A stretch of DNA of 64,000 nucleotides from Cypionkella sp049896245 (lineage in GTDB: Bacteria; Pseudomonadota; Alphaproteobacteria; Rhodobacterales; Rhodobacteraceae). Each line of letters opens with the position of its first letter. Positions within the stretch are counted from its first letter, which is position 1. Both the position numbers and the translations under genes were made by a program. The stretch lies in the NCBI RefSeq assembly GCF_049896245.1, contig NZ_JAFCTX010000001.1:62001-126000 (forward strand). The letters are read 5' to 3'. The notes under the pieces were generated by a model. That model was not told the DNA's origin and made no database searches. It saw only the letters and a list, made by a program, of their open reading frames with translations. This document shows, piece after piece, positions 31,487-40,100 of the stretch.

Positions 31487-32467
31487 TTACAGCCCGCGCA
31501 TCACCTCTGCCGCGATCTCGAACGAGCGCAGCCGGGCTTGATGATCGTGGATCATGCCTGTCAGCATGATCTCATCTGGCGCATAGGTTTCAATCAGCTT
31601 GGCCAGTTGACCGCGCATGGTGGCGGGCGAGCCCACCGCCGCGCAAGACAGAGCATGTTCCACCTCGGCCCGCATCTGTGGCGAGACTTCCGACAGATCA
31701 TGCACCGGGCGCGGCAGTTTGCCGGGTTGACCCGAGCGCAAACGCGAAAACGCCAGCACTTGCGAGCTGCGCAGATATTCCGCTTCGGCGTCGGTCTCCG
31801 CCGCCGCAATTCCAGTGAGCAGCATGAAATAGGGTTTCTGGTGCCATTGCGAGGGCCGGAAGGTGGCGCGGTAGGTCTCAATCGCCTGTTCCAGCATCGC
31901 CGGGGCGAAATGGCTGGCGAAGGCATAGGGCAGCCCCAGATAGGCCGCCAGCTGCGCGCCGTAAAGGCTTGACCCAAGTATCCAGACCGGCACTTCGGTG
32001 CCCTCCCCCGGCACCGCGCGGATGCGGGCGTCGGGGTGTGGCGCGTCAAGGTAGTTGATCAATTCCAGCACATCTTCGGGGAACTGGTCCGAGGCTTGCA
32101 TGTTGCGCCGCAAGGCGCGTGCAGTGGCCTGATCGGTGCCGGGGGCACGGCCAAGGCCCAGATCAATCCGGTCGGGGAACAAGGTGGCAAGGGTGCCGAA
32201 CTGCTCGGCAATCACCAAGGGCGCGTGGTTGGGCAGCATGATGCCGCCCGAACCCACCCGAATGGTTTTGGTGCCGCCTGCCACATGCCCGATCACTATC
32301 GAGGTCGCGGCACTGGCGATCCCCGGCATGTTGTGATGCTCGGCCAGCCAAAAGCGATGATAGCCCCAAGCCTCGGCATGGCGGGCAAGGTCCAGCGTGT
32401 TGGCGAGGGCGTCAGTAACGGTTTGACCCTCGGCCACCGGAGACAGATCAAGAAGCGAATATTGCAT
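31487..32467 (-). CDS. LLM-class flavin-dependent oxidoreductase (MsnO8 type), 326 aa
   Basis: A luciferase-like TIM barrel: YSLLDLSPVAEGQTV, WLAEHHNMPGIASAATSIVI and GSGGIMLPNHAPLVIAEQFG, then DLGLGRAPGTD. These are signatures of the FMN/F420-free bacterial LLM subgroup called MsnO8. Such enzymes use reduced FMN from a separate reductase to oxidise small organics; the substrate is unknown. Start ATG at 32467 has only a weak upstream purine run. It is a single gene, convergent with kup. Confidence 0.88.
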   Translation of the reverse strand: MQYSLLDLSPVAEGQTVTDALANTLDLARHAEAWGYHRFWLAEHHNMPGIASAATSIVIGHVAGGTKTIRVGSGGIMLPNHAPLVIAEQFGTLATLFPDRIDLGLGRAPGTDQATARALRRNMQASDQFPEDVLELINYLDAPHPDARIRAVPGEGTEVPVWILGSSLYGAQLAAYLGLPYAFASHFAPAMLEQAIETYRATFRPSQWHQKPYFMLLTGIAAAETDAEAEYLRSSQVLAFSRLRSGQPGKLPRPVHDLSEVSPQMRAEVEHALSCAAVGSPATMRGQLAKLIETYAPDEIMLTGMIHDHQARLRSFEIAAEVMRGL

Positions 32468-32720
32468 GGGATATCTTTTGTTATGAATGCGCCGGATGCG
32501 AAGTCATCGCGGGCTTTCTATACAGTTGGGTTTAGTTTGCGAAATTGAAAGATGCACGCCGGGATTTATCTGCCGATTGCGGCGTTGGACGGGTGAAAAG
32601 CCGCGTCAGATCATGGCGAAAGCATGGCAAGCGCTTAGAAAGCTTGGCAGTTTGTATCCCCGATGGCGGTTAATTTCTGCTAAGGTCAGGCTTGGGGGTA
32701 GTTGTAAAAGAGGTGCAAGG

Positions 32721-33344
32721 ATGGGACAGATCTCGTCGCTTGCGGCGCCGTCCGCGCCGCAATTCCAATCGTTAATCGTCAAACCTGTGGCCCGTGCGGC
32801 GGCGGCCCTGATGACGCCCAGCCTTGACAGTCATGCTACGGCGCTGAAGTTGCGGGCGGAGCTGCCGACAGAAGCCGCACCGCGCCCGATCTTGCCGCCC
32901 GCGAGCAGCGAGGCGATCTTCAAGGGTCTGCTGCCGGTGCCGCCAGCCATGATACAGGCGCAAGAGCAGGCAGATAGCGACCAAATCGAAACGCTGACCG
33001 AGGTGGATGGCATCAGCCTTGACGGCATCCCCTATCTGCGCGATGGCGCGGTCTTGCTGGACGATTTGCCTCAAGCCGAGCCCGCGCCTGCGCCAAAAGC
33101 CAAATCCACCGAGGCGCTGACGTTGGCTTTTGTGACGCCCGCCGCTCTGCATCCCGAAACCGAGGCGCAGGCAGACGCCGATCCTGAGCTGTCCGACCAC
33201 GCCGAACGCGCCTACCTCGACGAGCGCGAGATTTCAGCGGTGCGGGCAGAGCCTGGCCCCCCTACTGCGCCGCCAGACCCGGATCAGGCCAACCCCGATC
33301 CGCCGGAATCCGACGCAGCCACAAGCGTCGACAAGCGCGCTTGA
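32721..33344 (+). CDS. Hypothetical Pro/Ala-rich protein, 207 aa
   Basis: The ATG at 32721 follows AGAGGTGCAAGG. The sequence is low in complexity, rich in Ala, Pro, Asp and Glu, with no membrane helix or signal peptide. A slightly conserved-looking part is IETLTEVDGISLDGIPYLRD near residues 88-107; the rest is probably disordered. It is convergent with preA; only 10 bases separate the stops. No function suggested. Confidence 0.6.
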   Translation: MGQISSLAAPSAPQFQSLIVKPVARAAAALMTPSLDSHATALKLRAELPTEAAPRPILPPASSEAIFKGLLPVPPAMIQAQEQADSDQIETLTEVDGISLDGIPYLRDGAVLLDDLPQAEPAPAPKAKSTEALTLAFVTPAALHPETEAQADADPELSDHAERAYLDEREISAVRAEPGPPTAPPDPDQANPDPPESDAATSVDKRA

Positions 33345-33354
33345 GGCCGCAAGC

Positions 33355-34656
33355 TTATTCCGCTGCCGTGGCGGTCGGGTTGTTCGGATGCGTCGTCCAG
33401 TTGGCATAGGTGCTGACCGGACGCCCCGTGCGTTCGTCTATCGCCCCCTTCGGCAGCTCGATCATGGTGATGCAGTTTTCCACCGGGCAGACGTTGACAC
33501 ACAGGTTGCAGGCGACACATTCGTCGTCTTTGACGGTGAAGGTGCGGTCCGCAGACATGGCAATCGCCTGATGGCTGGTATCCTCGCAAGCCGCATAGCA
33601 GCGGCCGCATTTTATACAATCATCCTGCGAAATATGGGCTTTGGTGACGTAATTCAGGTTCAGATACTGCCAATCAGTGACATTTGGCACCGCACGGCCC
33701 ACCAGATCGGCGGTCGAGGTCATGCCCTTCTCGTCCATATACTCCGACAGGCCCGAGATCATTTCCTGCACGATCTTGAAGCCATAGGTCATCGCCGCCG
33801 TGCAAACCTGCACATTGCCCGCGCCCAAGGCCATGAATTCCGCCGCATCGCGCCAAGTGGTGATGCCGCCGATGCCAGAAATCGGCAGACCGTGGGTTTC
33901 GCGCGAACGCGCGATTTCGGCGACCATGTTCAGTGCAATCGGCTTCACCGCCGGGCCACAATAGCCGCCGTGTGTGCCTTTGCCGTCAATCATCGGTTCC
34001 GGCGCAAAGCTGTCCAAATTCACCGAGGTGATCGAGTTGATCGTGTTGATCAGGCTGACCGCATCCGCGCCGCCACGCTTGGCAGCTTCGGCGGGTTTGC
34101 GAATGTCGCTGATATTGGGCGTCAACTTGACGATCACCGGCATCCTCGTGTGCATCTTGCACCAGCGGGTGATCATTTCAATATATTCAGGTACTTGACC
34201 GACAGCGCCGCCCATACCGCGCTCGGCCATGCCATGCGGGCATCCGAAATTTAGCTCGACCCCATCGGCCTCGGTATCCTCGACATGGCCAAGGATATCC
34301 TTCCACGAATCCTCGTCACAAGGCACCATCAGGCTGATGATCATCGCGCGGTCTTTGTAGTCGCGCTTCACCGCTTTGATCTCACGCAGGTTGACCTCCA
34401 ACGGCCGGTCGGTGATCAACTCGATGTTGTTCAGCCCCAGCAAGCGCCGATCCGCGCCCCAGATCGCGCCATAACGCGGGCCGTTGACGTTCACCACCGG
34501 AGGACCTTCCGAGCCCAAGGTTTTCCAAACCACGCCACCCCAGCCGGCCTCAAAAGCGCGGCGCACGTTGACCTCTTTGTCGGTCGGCGGAGCTGATGCC
34601 AGCCAGAACGGGTTGGGGGACTTGATGCCGATGAAGTCGGTTGTCAGATTTGCCAT
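33355..34656 (-). CDS. preA: NAD-dependent dihydropyrimidine dehydrogenase subunit PreA, 433 aa
   Basis: Reduces uracil and thymine to the 5,6-dihydro forms, the first step of reductive pyrimidine degradation. Residues about 5-320 are the FMN TIM barrel (LNFGCPHGMAERGMGG near 135, STHGGYCG-like THGGYCGPAVKPIA near 228, ISGIGGITTWRDAAEFM near 260). Two 4Fe-4S clusters follow: CIKCGRCYAACED (347-359) and CVACNLCVNVCPVENC (380-395). ATG at 34656 has GGAGAA upstream. preT lies 28 bases upstream on the same strand. The two products form the heterodimer that feeds HydA, encoded 10 kb away. Confidence 0.95.
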   Translation of the reverse strand: MANLTTDFIGIKSPNPFWLASAPPTDKEVNVRRAFEAGWGGVVWKTLGSEGPPVVNVNGPRYGAIWGADRRLLGLNNIELITDRPLEVNLREIKAVKRDYKDRAMIISLMVPCDEDSWKDILGHVEDTEADGVELNFGCPHGMAERGMGGAVGQVPEYIEMITRWCKMHTRMPVIVKLTPNISDIRKPAEAAKRGGADAVSLINTINSITSVNLDSFAPEPMIDGKGTHGGYCGPAVKPIALNMVAEIARSRETHGLPISGIGGITTWRDAAEFMALGAGNVQVCTAAMTYGFKIVQEMISGLSEYMDEKGMTSTADLVGRAVPNVTDWQYLNLNYVTKAHISQDDCIKCGRCYAACEDTSHQAIAMSADRTFTVKDDECVACNLCVNVCPVENCITMIELPKGAIDERTGRPVSTYANWTTHPNNPTATAAE

Positions 34657-34684
34657 GTCAAAATTCTCCGTAGGGTGCGTGATT

Positions 34685-35998
34685 TCACGCACCACGCCCC
34701 ATCAAAGCCGCATGAATAGCTTCCGCCGCATCGCGCCCTTCGGCCACCGCCGTCACCGTCAGATCCTCGCCACCCGCCGCACAATCGCCGCCCGCCCAGA
34801 TCTTGCCCTGCTGTTTCACCAACTTCGCACCGTCCTTGGCAACCGGAGCCGCCGCGAGCATCTGCCCGATCGCCTTGAACACCTGATCGGCTTTCAGAGT
34901 AAAGGTTTCGCCGAGTTCCAACCCGTTCGGACCGTCATGGGTATAGGCAAACTCTACACCTTTGACCGATTCAGCGCCCAAAACCTTGACCGGAGCCGCG
35001 CCGTAGATGATCCGCACCCCGCTTTGCGTCGCGTGGTCCTGCTCATATTCCGAGGCGCTCATCTTATCCTTGCCGCGCCGATAGACCATTGTCACCGAAT
35101 TTGCGCCCAGAAGCTTGGATTGCACCGCCGCATCCACCGCCGTCATGCCGCCGCCGATCACCACCACATCGCGGCCCACCGCGACCGAGGGCTTATCCGA
35201 CTGCCGCAGTTCTGCAATGAAATCAACAGCATTGCGCACGCCTTCCAAATCTTCACCCGCCGCACGCAAGGCGTTCACCCCGGCCAGACCAATGCCCAGA
35301 AACACCGCGTTGTAGTCCTTTTCCAACTCGGCCAAAGTGATATCACGCCCCAGTTCGACCCCGGTTTTCACCGTGATGCCGCCGATTTTCAGCAGCCATT
35401 CCACCTCACGCGCAGCGAAATTCTCGGGGGTTTTATAGCTGGCGATGCCATATTCGTTCAACCCACCAGGCTTGGCGTGACGCTCAAATATCACCACATC
35501 ATGCCCCTTCAGCGCCAAACGATGCGCGCAGGCCAGACCCGCAGGCCCTGCCCCCACCACCGCCACACGTTTGCCTGTCGAAGCCGCCCTCGTGAAAGGA
35601 TGCACGCCCTTGCCCATCAGCGTATCGGTGGCAAAACGTTGCAGCCGCCCGATTTCCACCGGCTTGCCCTCGGCCACTTCACGCACGCAAACCTCTTCGC
35701 ACAACTGCTCGGTCGGGCAGACCCGCGCGCACATCCCGCCCAGGATATTCTGCGCAAAGATCGTCTTGGCCGCCGCATCCGGTGTGCCGGTGGCGATCTG
35801 CCGGATGAACAACGGAATGTCGATTGAGGTCGGACAAGCCGTCATGCAGGGTGCGTCAAAGCAGAAGTAACAGCGATCCGCCGCCACCCGCGCCTCATGC
35901 CGATCCAACACCGGCTGCACATCGGAAAAGTTATCGGCGTAAGCGGCAGGCGACAAGCGCTCTGCCACCACACCGGGGGTCAACGGGCTATTGGACAA
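34685..35998 (-). CDS. preT: NAD-dependent dihydropyrimidine dehydrogenase subunit PreT, 437 aa
   Basis: The electron-input subunit of PreTA. The N-terminal Fe-S region has CYFCFDAPCMTACPTSID near residue 43 and CARVCPTEQLCEEVC near 90. FAD site VAVVGAGPAGLACAHRLA near 148, NAD site VVVIGGGMTAVDAA near 277. The start is a TTG at 35998, supported by AGGGAGG at 7 bases; no ATG lies upstream in frame before the conserved region. It is divergent from accB; the 236 bases between carry no RutR-type palindrome that I could find. Confidence 0.94.
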   Translation of the reverse strand: MSNSPLTPGVVAERLSPAAYADNFSDVQPVLDRHEARVAADRCYFCFDAPCMTACPTSIDIPLFIRQIATGTPDAAAKTIFAQNILGGMCARVCPTEQLCEEVCVREVAEGKPVEIGRLQRFATDTLMGKGVHPFTRAASTGKRVAVVGAGPAGLACAHRLALKGHDVVIFERHAKPGGLNEYGIASYKTPENFAAREVEWLLKIGGITVKTGVELGRDITLAELEKDYNAVFLGIGLAGVNALRAAGEDLEGVRNAVDFIAELRQSDKPSVAVGRDVVVIGGGMTAVDAAVQSKLLGANSVTMVYRRGKDKMSASEYEQDHATQSGVRIIYGAAPVKVLGAESVKGVEFAYTHDGPNGLELGETFTLKADQVFKAIGQMLAAAPVAKDGAKLVKQQGKIWAGGDCAAGGEDLTVTAVAEGRDAAEAIHAALMGRGA

Positions 35999-36234
35999 GG
36001 CGGGGCCTCCCTTGGCTATGTTGTTTTTTTGAGGCTGGCACAGCTTTATTTTTTTATCAAATGGTAAATTTTATCCAAGACGGTTTGTGGAGAGTTTTTT
36101 TAGCTCTGGCCAGCCGCAACCGATCTTGGGCCTTTTTTCTAGGCGCTGGCTTATGTATATGTGTGCGATCAAGGCGCGGATATGGCCCATCCAGCGCGCA
36201 GCAATGACGCCAAAAGACGCTAAAAGAGGACAGC

Positions 36235-36726
36235 ATGAGCAAACAATCTTCCGACGCAGACGTTGCGTTCATCTCGGCTCTTGCAGAGCTTTTGAATAAG
36301 AATGAGCTGACCGAGTTGTCGGTCAAACGTGAGTATGGCGAGGATGACAGCCTCGAAGTCCGCGTGGTCAAGCAGGCCAATATCGTGCAAATGGCAGCCG
36401 CTGCGCCTGCGATGCACTACGCGCCCGCCCCGGTTGCGGGTGCCGCTCCGGCAGCCGCAGCACCTGCCGCCATTGAAGATCCGGCGCAGCATCCCGGCGC
36501 TTTGACCTCGCCAATGGTTGGCACTTGCTATCTGTCCGCCGAACCGGGGGCGGCGGCCTTCGTCAGCGTCGGTTCGGTTGTGACCGAAGGCCAGACTGTG
36601 CTGATCATCGAAGCGATGAAAACCATGAACCACATCCCGGCCCAGCGGGCGGGCACCGTGAAACGCATCCTTGTCGCCGACGGCAATTCTGTCGAATACG
36701 GCGCACCGCTGATGATCATCGAGTAA
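36235..36726 (+). CDS. accB: Biotin carboxyl carrier protein of acetyl-CoA carboxylase, 163 aa
   Basis: C-terminal biotinyl domain (residues about 85-163) with the biotinylated lysine in IEAMKTMNHI; an Ala/Pro-rich linker (PAPVAGAAPAAAAPA) precedes it and an N-terminal helical domain starts the protein. ATG at 36235 has AGAGGACAG upstream. The carboxylase gene accC starts 4 bases after the stop, a fixed pair in most bacteria. The product carries CO2 to the carboxyltransferase for malonyl-CoA synthesis. Confidence 0.96.
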   Translation: MSKQSSDADVAFISALAELLNKNELTELSVKREYGEDDSLEVRVVKQANIVQMAAAAPAMHYAPAPVAGAAPAAAAPAAIEDPAQHPGALTSPMVGTCYLSAEPGAAAFVSVGSVVTEGQTVLIIEAMKTMNHIPAQRAGTVKRILVADGNSVEYGAPLMIIE

Positions 36727-36730
36727 GCCG

Positions 36731-38080
36731 ATGTTTGAAAAAATCCTGATCGCCAACCGGGGCGAGATCGCCCTCCGCGTGATCCGCGCTTGCCAGGAGA
36801 TGGGGATCAAATCGGTCGCCGTGCATTCCACCGCCGACGCCGATGCGATGCATGTGCGGATGGCCGACGAAAGCGTTTGCATCGGACCGGCCTCGTCCTC
36901 GGCCAGCTACCTGTCGAAAGCCGCGATCATCTCGGCCTGCGAGATCACCGGTGCGCAGGCGGTACATCCGGGCTATGGCTTCCTCTCCGAAAATGCCGCG
37001 TTCGCGCAGGCGCTGGAGGATCACGGCATCACCTTCATCGGCCCGAAAGCCGAACATATCCGCATCATGGGCGACAAGATCACCGCCAAGATCACCGCGA
37101 AAGATCTGGGGATTCCGGTGGTTCCGGGCTCGGACGGCGGTGTGGCCGATTATGAAACCGCGATTGGGGTGGCCGCAGGCATCGGCTTTCCGGTGATCAT
37201 CAAAGCCACCGCTGGTGGTGGTGGTCGTGGCATGAAGGTTGCCAAAAACGCTGAAGAACTTGAGATCGCCTTCCGCACCGCGCGGGCGGAATCGAAAGCG
37301 GCGTTTGGCAATGATGAAGTCTATATCGAGAAATACCTGCAAAAGCCGCGCCACATTGAAATTCAGGTGTTTGGCGACGGCAAAGGGCGTGCTGTGCATC
37401 TGGGGGAACGGGATTGCTCCTTGCAGCGCCGCCACCAGAAGGTGTTCGAGGAGGCCCCCGGCCCCTGCATCACCCCGGAAATGCGGGCGCGGATCGGCAA
37501 GACCTGCGCCGATGCGGTCGCCAAGATCAACTATATCGGCGCTGGCACCATCGAGTTTCTGTATGAAGACGGCGAGTTCTTCTTCATCGAGATGAACACC
37601 CGCTTGCAGGTGGAACATCCGGTGACCGAGGCGATCTTTGGGGTGGACCTCGTGCGCGAGCAAATCCGGGTTGCGGCTGGGATGGAGATGTCCTTCACCC
37701 AAGATGAGCTGGAGATCAACGGTCACGCGATTGAGGTGCGGATCAACGCGGAACGGCTGCCCGATTTCGCGCCGCGCCCCGGTAAGGTCAAGGTGTTCCA
37801 TGCCCCCGGTGGTTTGGGCGTGCGGATGGATTCGGCGCTTTATGGCGGCTATTCGATTCCGCCCTATTATGACAGCCTGATCGGGAAACTGATCGTGCAT
37901 GGGCGCGACCGGCCTGAGGCGCTTGCTCGGTTGAAGCGGGCGTTGGGCGAGTTGATCATCGACGGCATCGAAACCACCGTGCCGCTGTTTGACATGCTGC
38001 TGGCCGAGCCTGATATTCAGAACGGCGAATATGGCATTCACTGGCTGGAGAAATGGCTGGAAGCGACCTTTGGGCAATAA
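36731..38080 (+). CDS. accC: Biotin carboxylase subunit of acetyl-CoA carboxylase, 449 aa
   Basis: Starts FEKILIANRGEIALRVIRA; ATP-grasp region with KATAGGGGRGMKVAKN near residue 158, RDCSLQRRHQKVFEEAP near 233, and the catalytic EMNTRLQVEHPVTE near 285. Length matches the family. It carboxylates the biotin on AccB using bicarbonate and ATP. Follows accB directly and ends at a clear rho-independent terminator. Confidence 0.97.
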   Translation: MFEKILIANRGEIALRVIRACQEMGIKSVAVHSTADADAMHVRMADESVCIGPASSSASYLSKAAIISACEITGAQAVHPGYGFLSENAAFAQALEDHGITFIGPKAEHIRIMGDKITAKITAKDLGIPVVPGSDGGVADYETAIGVAAGIGFPVIIKATAGGGGRGMKVAKNAEELEIAFRTARAESKAAFGNDEVYIEKYLQKPRHIEIQVFGDGKGRAVHLGERDCSLQRRHQKVFEEAPGPCITPEMRARIGKTCADAVAKINYIGAGTIEFLYEDGEFFFIEMNTRLQVEHPVTEAIFGVDLVREQIRVAAGMEMSFTQDELEINGHAIEVRINAERLPDFAPRPGKVKVFHAPGGLGVRMDSALYGGYSIPPYYDSLIGKLIVHGRDRPEALARLKRALGELIIDGIETTVPLFDMLLAEPDIQNGEYGIHWLEKWLEATFGQ

Positions 38081-38086
38081 GAGTGA

Positions 38087-38110
38087 GGGGCGCTTTCGGG
38101 CGCCCTTTTT
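38087..38110 (+). terminator. Rho-independent terminator after accC
   Basis: Stem GGGCGC and GCGCCC with loop TTTCGG, followed by TTTTT, seven bases after the accC stop. Confidence 0.85.
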
Positions 38111-38465
38111 GATGGTCCTAACTCGGACCATTTTATTGTTTTAAGCCAATGACTTTACTATAGACAGTTAGTGGATTTTTGGCATTTCGAACCAATCAGA
38201 GGGCAGCGCCTGACCGCCGGCAGGGCGCAGAAACGCTGATTCCAGGCGGTTTATGGTTTAGCCTGCTCGCCAGAAGTTCTAAGCGAGACTGCGCAGAAGC
38301 GCCCGCCCGAGGGGGCGGTCCCCTTCTCGGCGATGGCCAAGACAATCGCCTGCCGGGCAACGAAGCATTGCCCGGCGGCGCATTCGCGGCTTGATTCCGG
38401 GCGGGTTGTTTGCCTGAGAGTTTGCTACTAGGATTTCCCTCCATCCAGCAAAGCCGCATCAATTT
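38111..38465. other. Structured non-coding region between accC terminator and aat
   Basis: A 71-codon ORF (38179-38394) has no ribosome site and odd composition, so no gene is claimed. The stretch has several potential hairpins, the best being GCCGGGCAA (38352-38360), loop CGAAGCA, TTGCCCGGC (38368-38376), and a GC-rich CGCCC/GGGCG fold near 38308-38320. A TATAGA-like -10 at about 38159 could start a transcript. A small RNA is possible but not recognised. Confidence 0.35.
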
Positions 38466-39107
38466 ATGACCCAAATCCTTACCCCTGAAACCCTGCTGCG
38501 CGCCTATGCTATGGGGATTTTTCCGATGGCGGAAAGCCGGGACAATCCTGAAATCCATTGGGTGGACCCGAAACGGCGTGGCGTCTTTCCGCTGGACGGC
38601 TTTCATATCTCGCGGTCGCTGGCCAAGCATATTCTGACGGCGGAGTACCGCGTCAGCGTGGATGAGGCGTTCTCAGAAGTGGTCGACGGCTGCGCGGATC
38701 GACCAGTGACATGGATCAACGCCGAGATAACCGGGCTTTATACGGCGCTGCACCGAATGGGTTTTGCGCATAGCCTGGAGGTTTGGCAGGGCGAGGCGCT
38801 GATTGGCGGGGTCTATGGGGTGACTTTGGGGGCGGCGTTTTTTGGCGAAAGCATGTTTTCGCGGCAGACCAATGCTTCGAAAACCGCGCTGGCTTACCTG
38901 ACGCATCGGTTGCGAGCGGGTGGGTTTCAACTGTTTGACACGCAATTTCTGACGCCGCATCTGGCGAGCCTAGGTGCTGTGGAAATTCCGCGGGCGGAGT
39001 ATCAGCGTCGGTTGGCCCAAGCCGTTCAGGGCCAAGCGACTTTTGCCCCAGCCGGCTATCAGCCGTTGCCGCCATCGGTGGTGGCGGGGTCAGCGTTGGG
39101 GTCCTGA
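38466..39107 (+). CDS. aat: Leucyl/phenylalanyl-tRNA--protein transferase, 213 aa
   Basis: Adds Leu or Phe to N-terminal Arg/Lys of proteins, marking them for ClpAP through ClpS (N-end rule). Family marks: TLLRAYAMGIFPMAES at the start, WVDPKRRGVFPLDGFHISRS, GLYTALHRMGFAHSLEVW, GVYGVTLGAAFFGESMFS and LFDTQFLTPHLASLGA. ATG at 38466 lacks a clear ribosome site. The gene order accB-accC-aat-DUF2155-mlaD is common in this family of bacteria. Its 3' end overlaps the convergent DUF2155 gene by 49 bases. Confidence 0.95.
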   Translation: MTQILTPETLLRAYAMGIFPMAESRDNPEIHWVDPKRRGVFPLDGFHISRSLAKHILTAEYRVSVDEAFSEVVDGCADRPVTWINAEITGLYTALHRMGFAHSLEVWQGEALIGGVYGVTLGAAFFGESMFSRQTNASKTALAYLTHRLRAGGFQLFDTQFLTPHLASLGAVEIPRAEYQRRLAQAVQGQATFAPAGYQPLPPSVVAGSALGS

Positions 39108-39511
39108 CCTTCACCGGGGGTATCCTCGGGCGGGTCTTCGACATTGGGCAGCACCACATCGGGCACGTCGCAGCGCAGCACCCAAACGTCATAGCGCGCG
39201 TTGTCCAAAGCCGACAATGCCGGGCTAGAAGCAGTCATCCAGCCGTTGAACACCGGGTCGGGCACTTGGGCATCGAGGATGGTCAGATGCGCAAAAGCCT
39301 CGGCGGCGGGGCTGTCGGGGTAATAGCGGCAACCGTCCATCTGCACGGTCAGCCGACCCACGGTTTGCGATTGGCCATTCGAGAGGTCCAGATCGGTGAC
39401 CTTGCCTGTCAGCTTATCCAGCAGGCGCAGTTTCGCTCCGGGGGCGTCGGCGGCGTCTTGGGCTGTGGCCATGGTGGCCAGCAGGCTAAGGCAAATCGCC
39501 AAGCGTTTCAT
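39059..39511 (-). CDS. DUF2155 secreted protein, 150 aa
   Basis: Signal peptide MKRLAICLSLLATMATAQDA, then the DUF2155 core: LRLLDKLTGKVTDLDLSNGQ, MDGCRYYPDSPAAEAFAHL and FNGWMTASSPALSALDNARY, with a conserved Cys pair, and an acidic, disordered tail (NVEDPPEDTPGEGQDPNAD). Periplasmic, function unknown. Start ATG overlaps the mlaD stop (ATGA), so it is cotranslated with mlaD. The tail lies antisense to the aat 3' end and may be an extension of the usual protein. Confidence 0.85.
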   Translation of the reverse strand: MKRLAICLSLLATMATAQDAADAPGAKLRLLDKLTGKVTDLDLSNGQSQTVGRLTVQMDGCRYYPDSPAAEAFAHLTILDAQVPDPVFNGWMTASSPALSALDNARYDVWVLRCDVPDVVLPNVEDPPEDTPGEGQDPNADPATTDGGNG

Positions 39512-40008
39512 GGCGTTGTTGCATCCGGCATTGTTGCAGCCGGATCAGCCGGTTTGTCGCCGCTGGACGACCCACCCGAGACGAATTTCATCAACAGCGA
39601 GATCAGGCTGACCGAACCTTGGGTGTCTTCAATCTCATCGCCGGGGGCGAGGATATCGGCAGCACCTCCGGGCACCAGTTCGACAAAATTACCGCCAAGC
39701 AGCCCTTCGGACGAGATCAGAATCGCGGTGTCGGTCGGCAGCTGGATTTTGCTGTCGATGACGATGCTGGCATCGGCAAAGAAGGTTTCGGGGTTCAACG
39801 TCAGTGCTGTGATGCTGCCCACCTTGACGCCCGCCAGCCGCACATCCGAGCCCGGTGTGATGCCATCGACCGAGCGGAACGAAGCTTTCAACGGATAGGT
39901 GCCGGCGGCTGCGGTCAGGCCCTGCCCGCCCGTAGCATAGACCAGAAAGCCTAAGGCGGCGGCGAGCACGGCGGCCCCGGCCAAGATTTCTGCGCGATTT
40001 TCAGTCAT
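39508..40008 (-). CDS. mlaD: MlaD-type outer-membrane lipid asymmetry protein (MCE domain), 166 aa
   Basis: One N-terminal membrane helix (ILAGAAVLAAALGFLVYAT), then a single MCE domain: YPLKASFRSVDGITPGSDVR, LAGVKVGSITALTLNPETFF and ISSEGLLGGNFVELVPGG. MlaD forms the hexameric ring of the MlaFEDB phospholipid transporter in the inner membrane. The other mla genes are not in the window, a split arrangement that is usual here. The gene is preceded by a tandem repeat that begins within the NDUFA12 3' end. Confidence 0.92.
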   Translation of the reverse strand: MTENRAEILAGAAVLAAALGFLVYATGGQGLTAAAGTYPLKASFRSVDGITPGSDVRLAGVKVGSITALTLNPETFFADASIVIDSKIQLPTDTAILISSEGLLGGNFVELVPGGAADILAPGDEIEDTQGSVSLISLLMKFVSGGSSSGDKPADPAATMPDATTP

Positions 40009-40025
40009 GTCTGGGTCTCAGGCCT

Positions 40026-40100
40026 TATTCGGGCTGCCATCATTTCGGCTGGCATTATTTCGGCTGCCATCATTTCGGCTGGCATTATTTCGGCTGCCAT
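40026..40100. repeat. 15-bp tandem repeat spanning the NDUFA12 stop codon
   Basis: Units alternate GGCTGCCATCATTTC and GGCTGGCATTATTTC, about five copies in a row. On the minus strand each unit encodes Trp/Cys-Gln-Pro-Lys followed by TAA or TGA, all in frame, so the final codons and the stop of NDUFA12 are duplicated four more times. The repeat ends about 18 bases before the mlaD start. Confidence 0.9.

Noticed and set aside
36716..38131. 471-aa minus-strand ORF opposite accC
   Set aside because: Antisense shadow of a well-conserved gene.
38179..38394. 71-aa ORF upstream of aat
   Set aside because: No ribosome site; overlaps hairpin-rich DNA; no family pattern.
38400..38440. TGCCTGAGAG-like sequence upstream of aat, first taken for part of a riboswitch
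   Set aside because: The short motif recalls riboswitch cores but the paired elements of glycine or TPP classes are absent.
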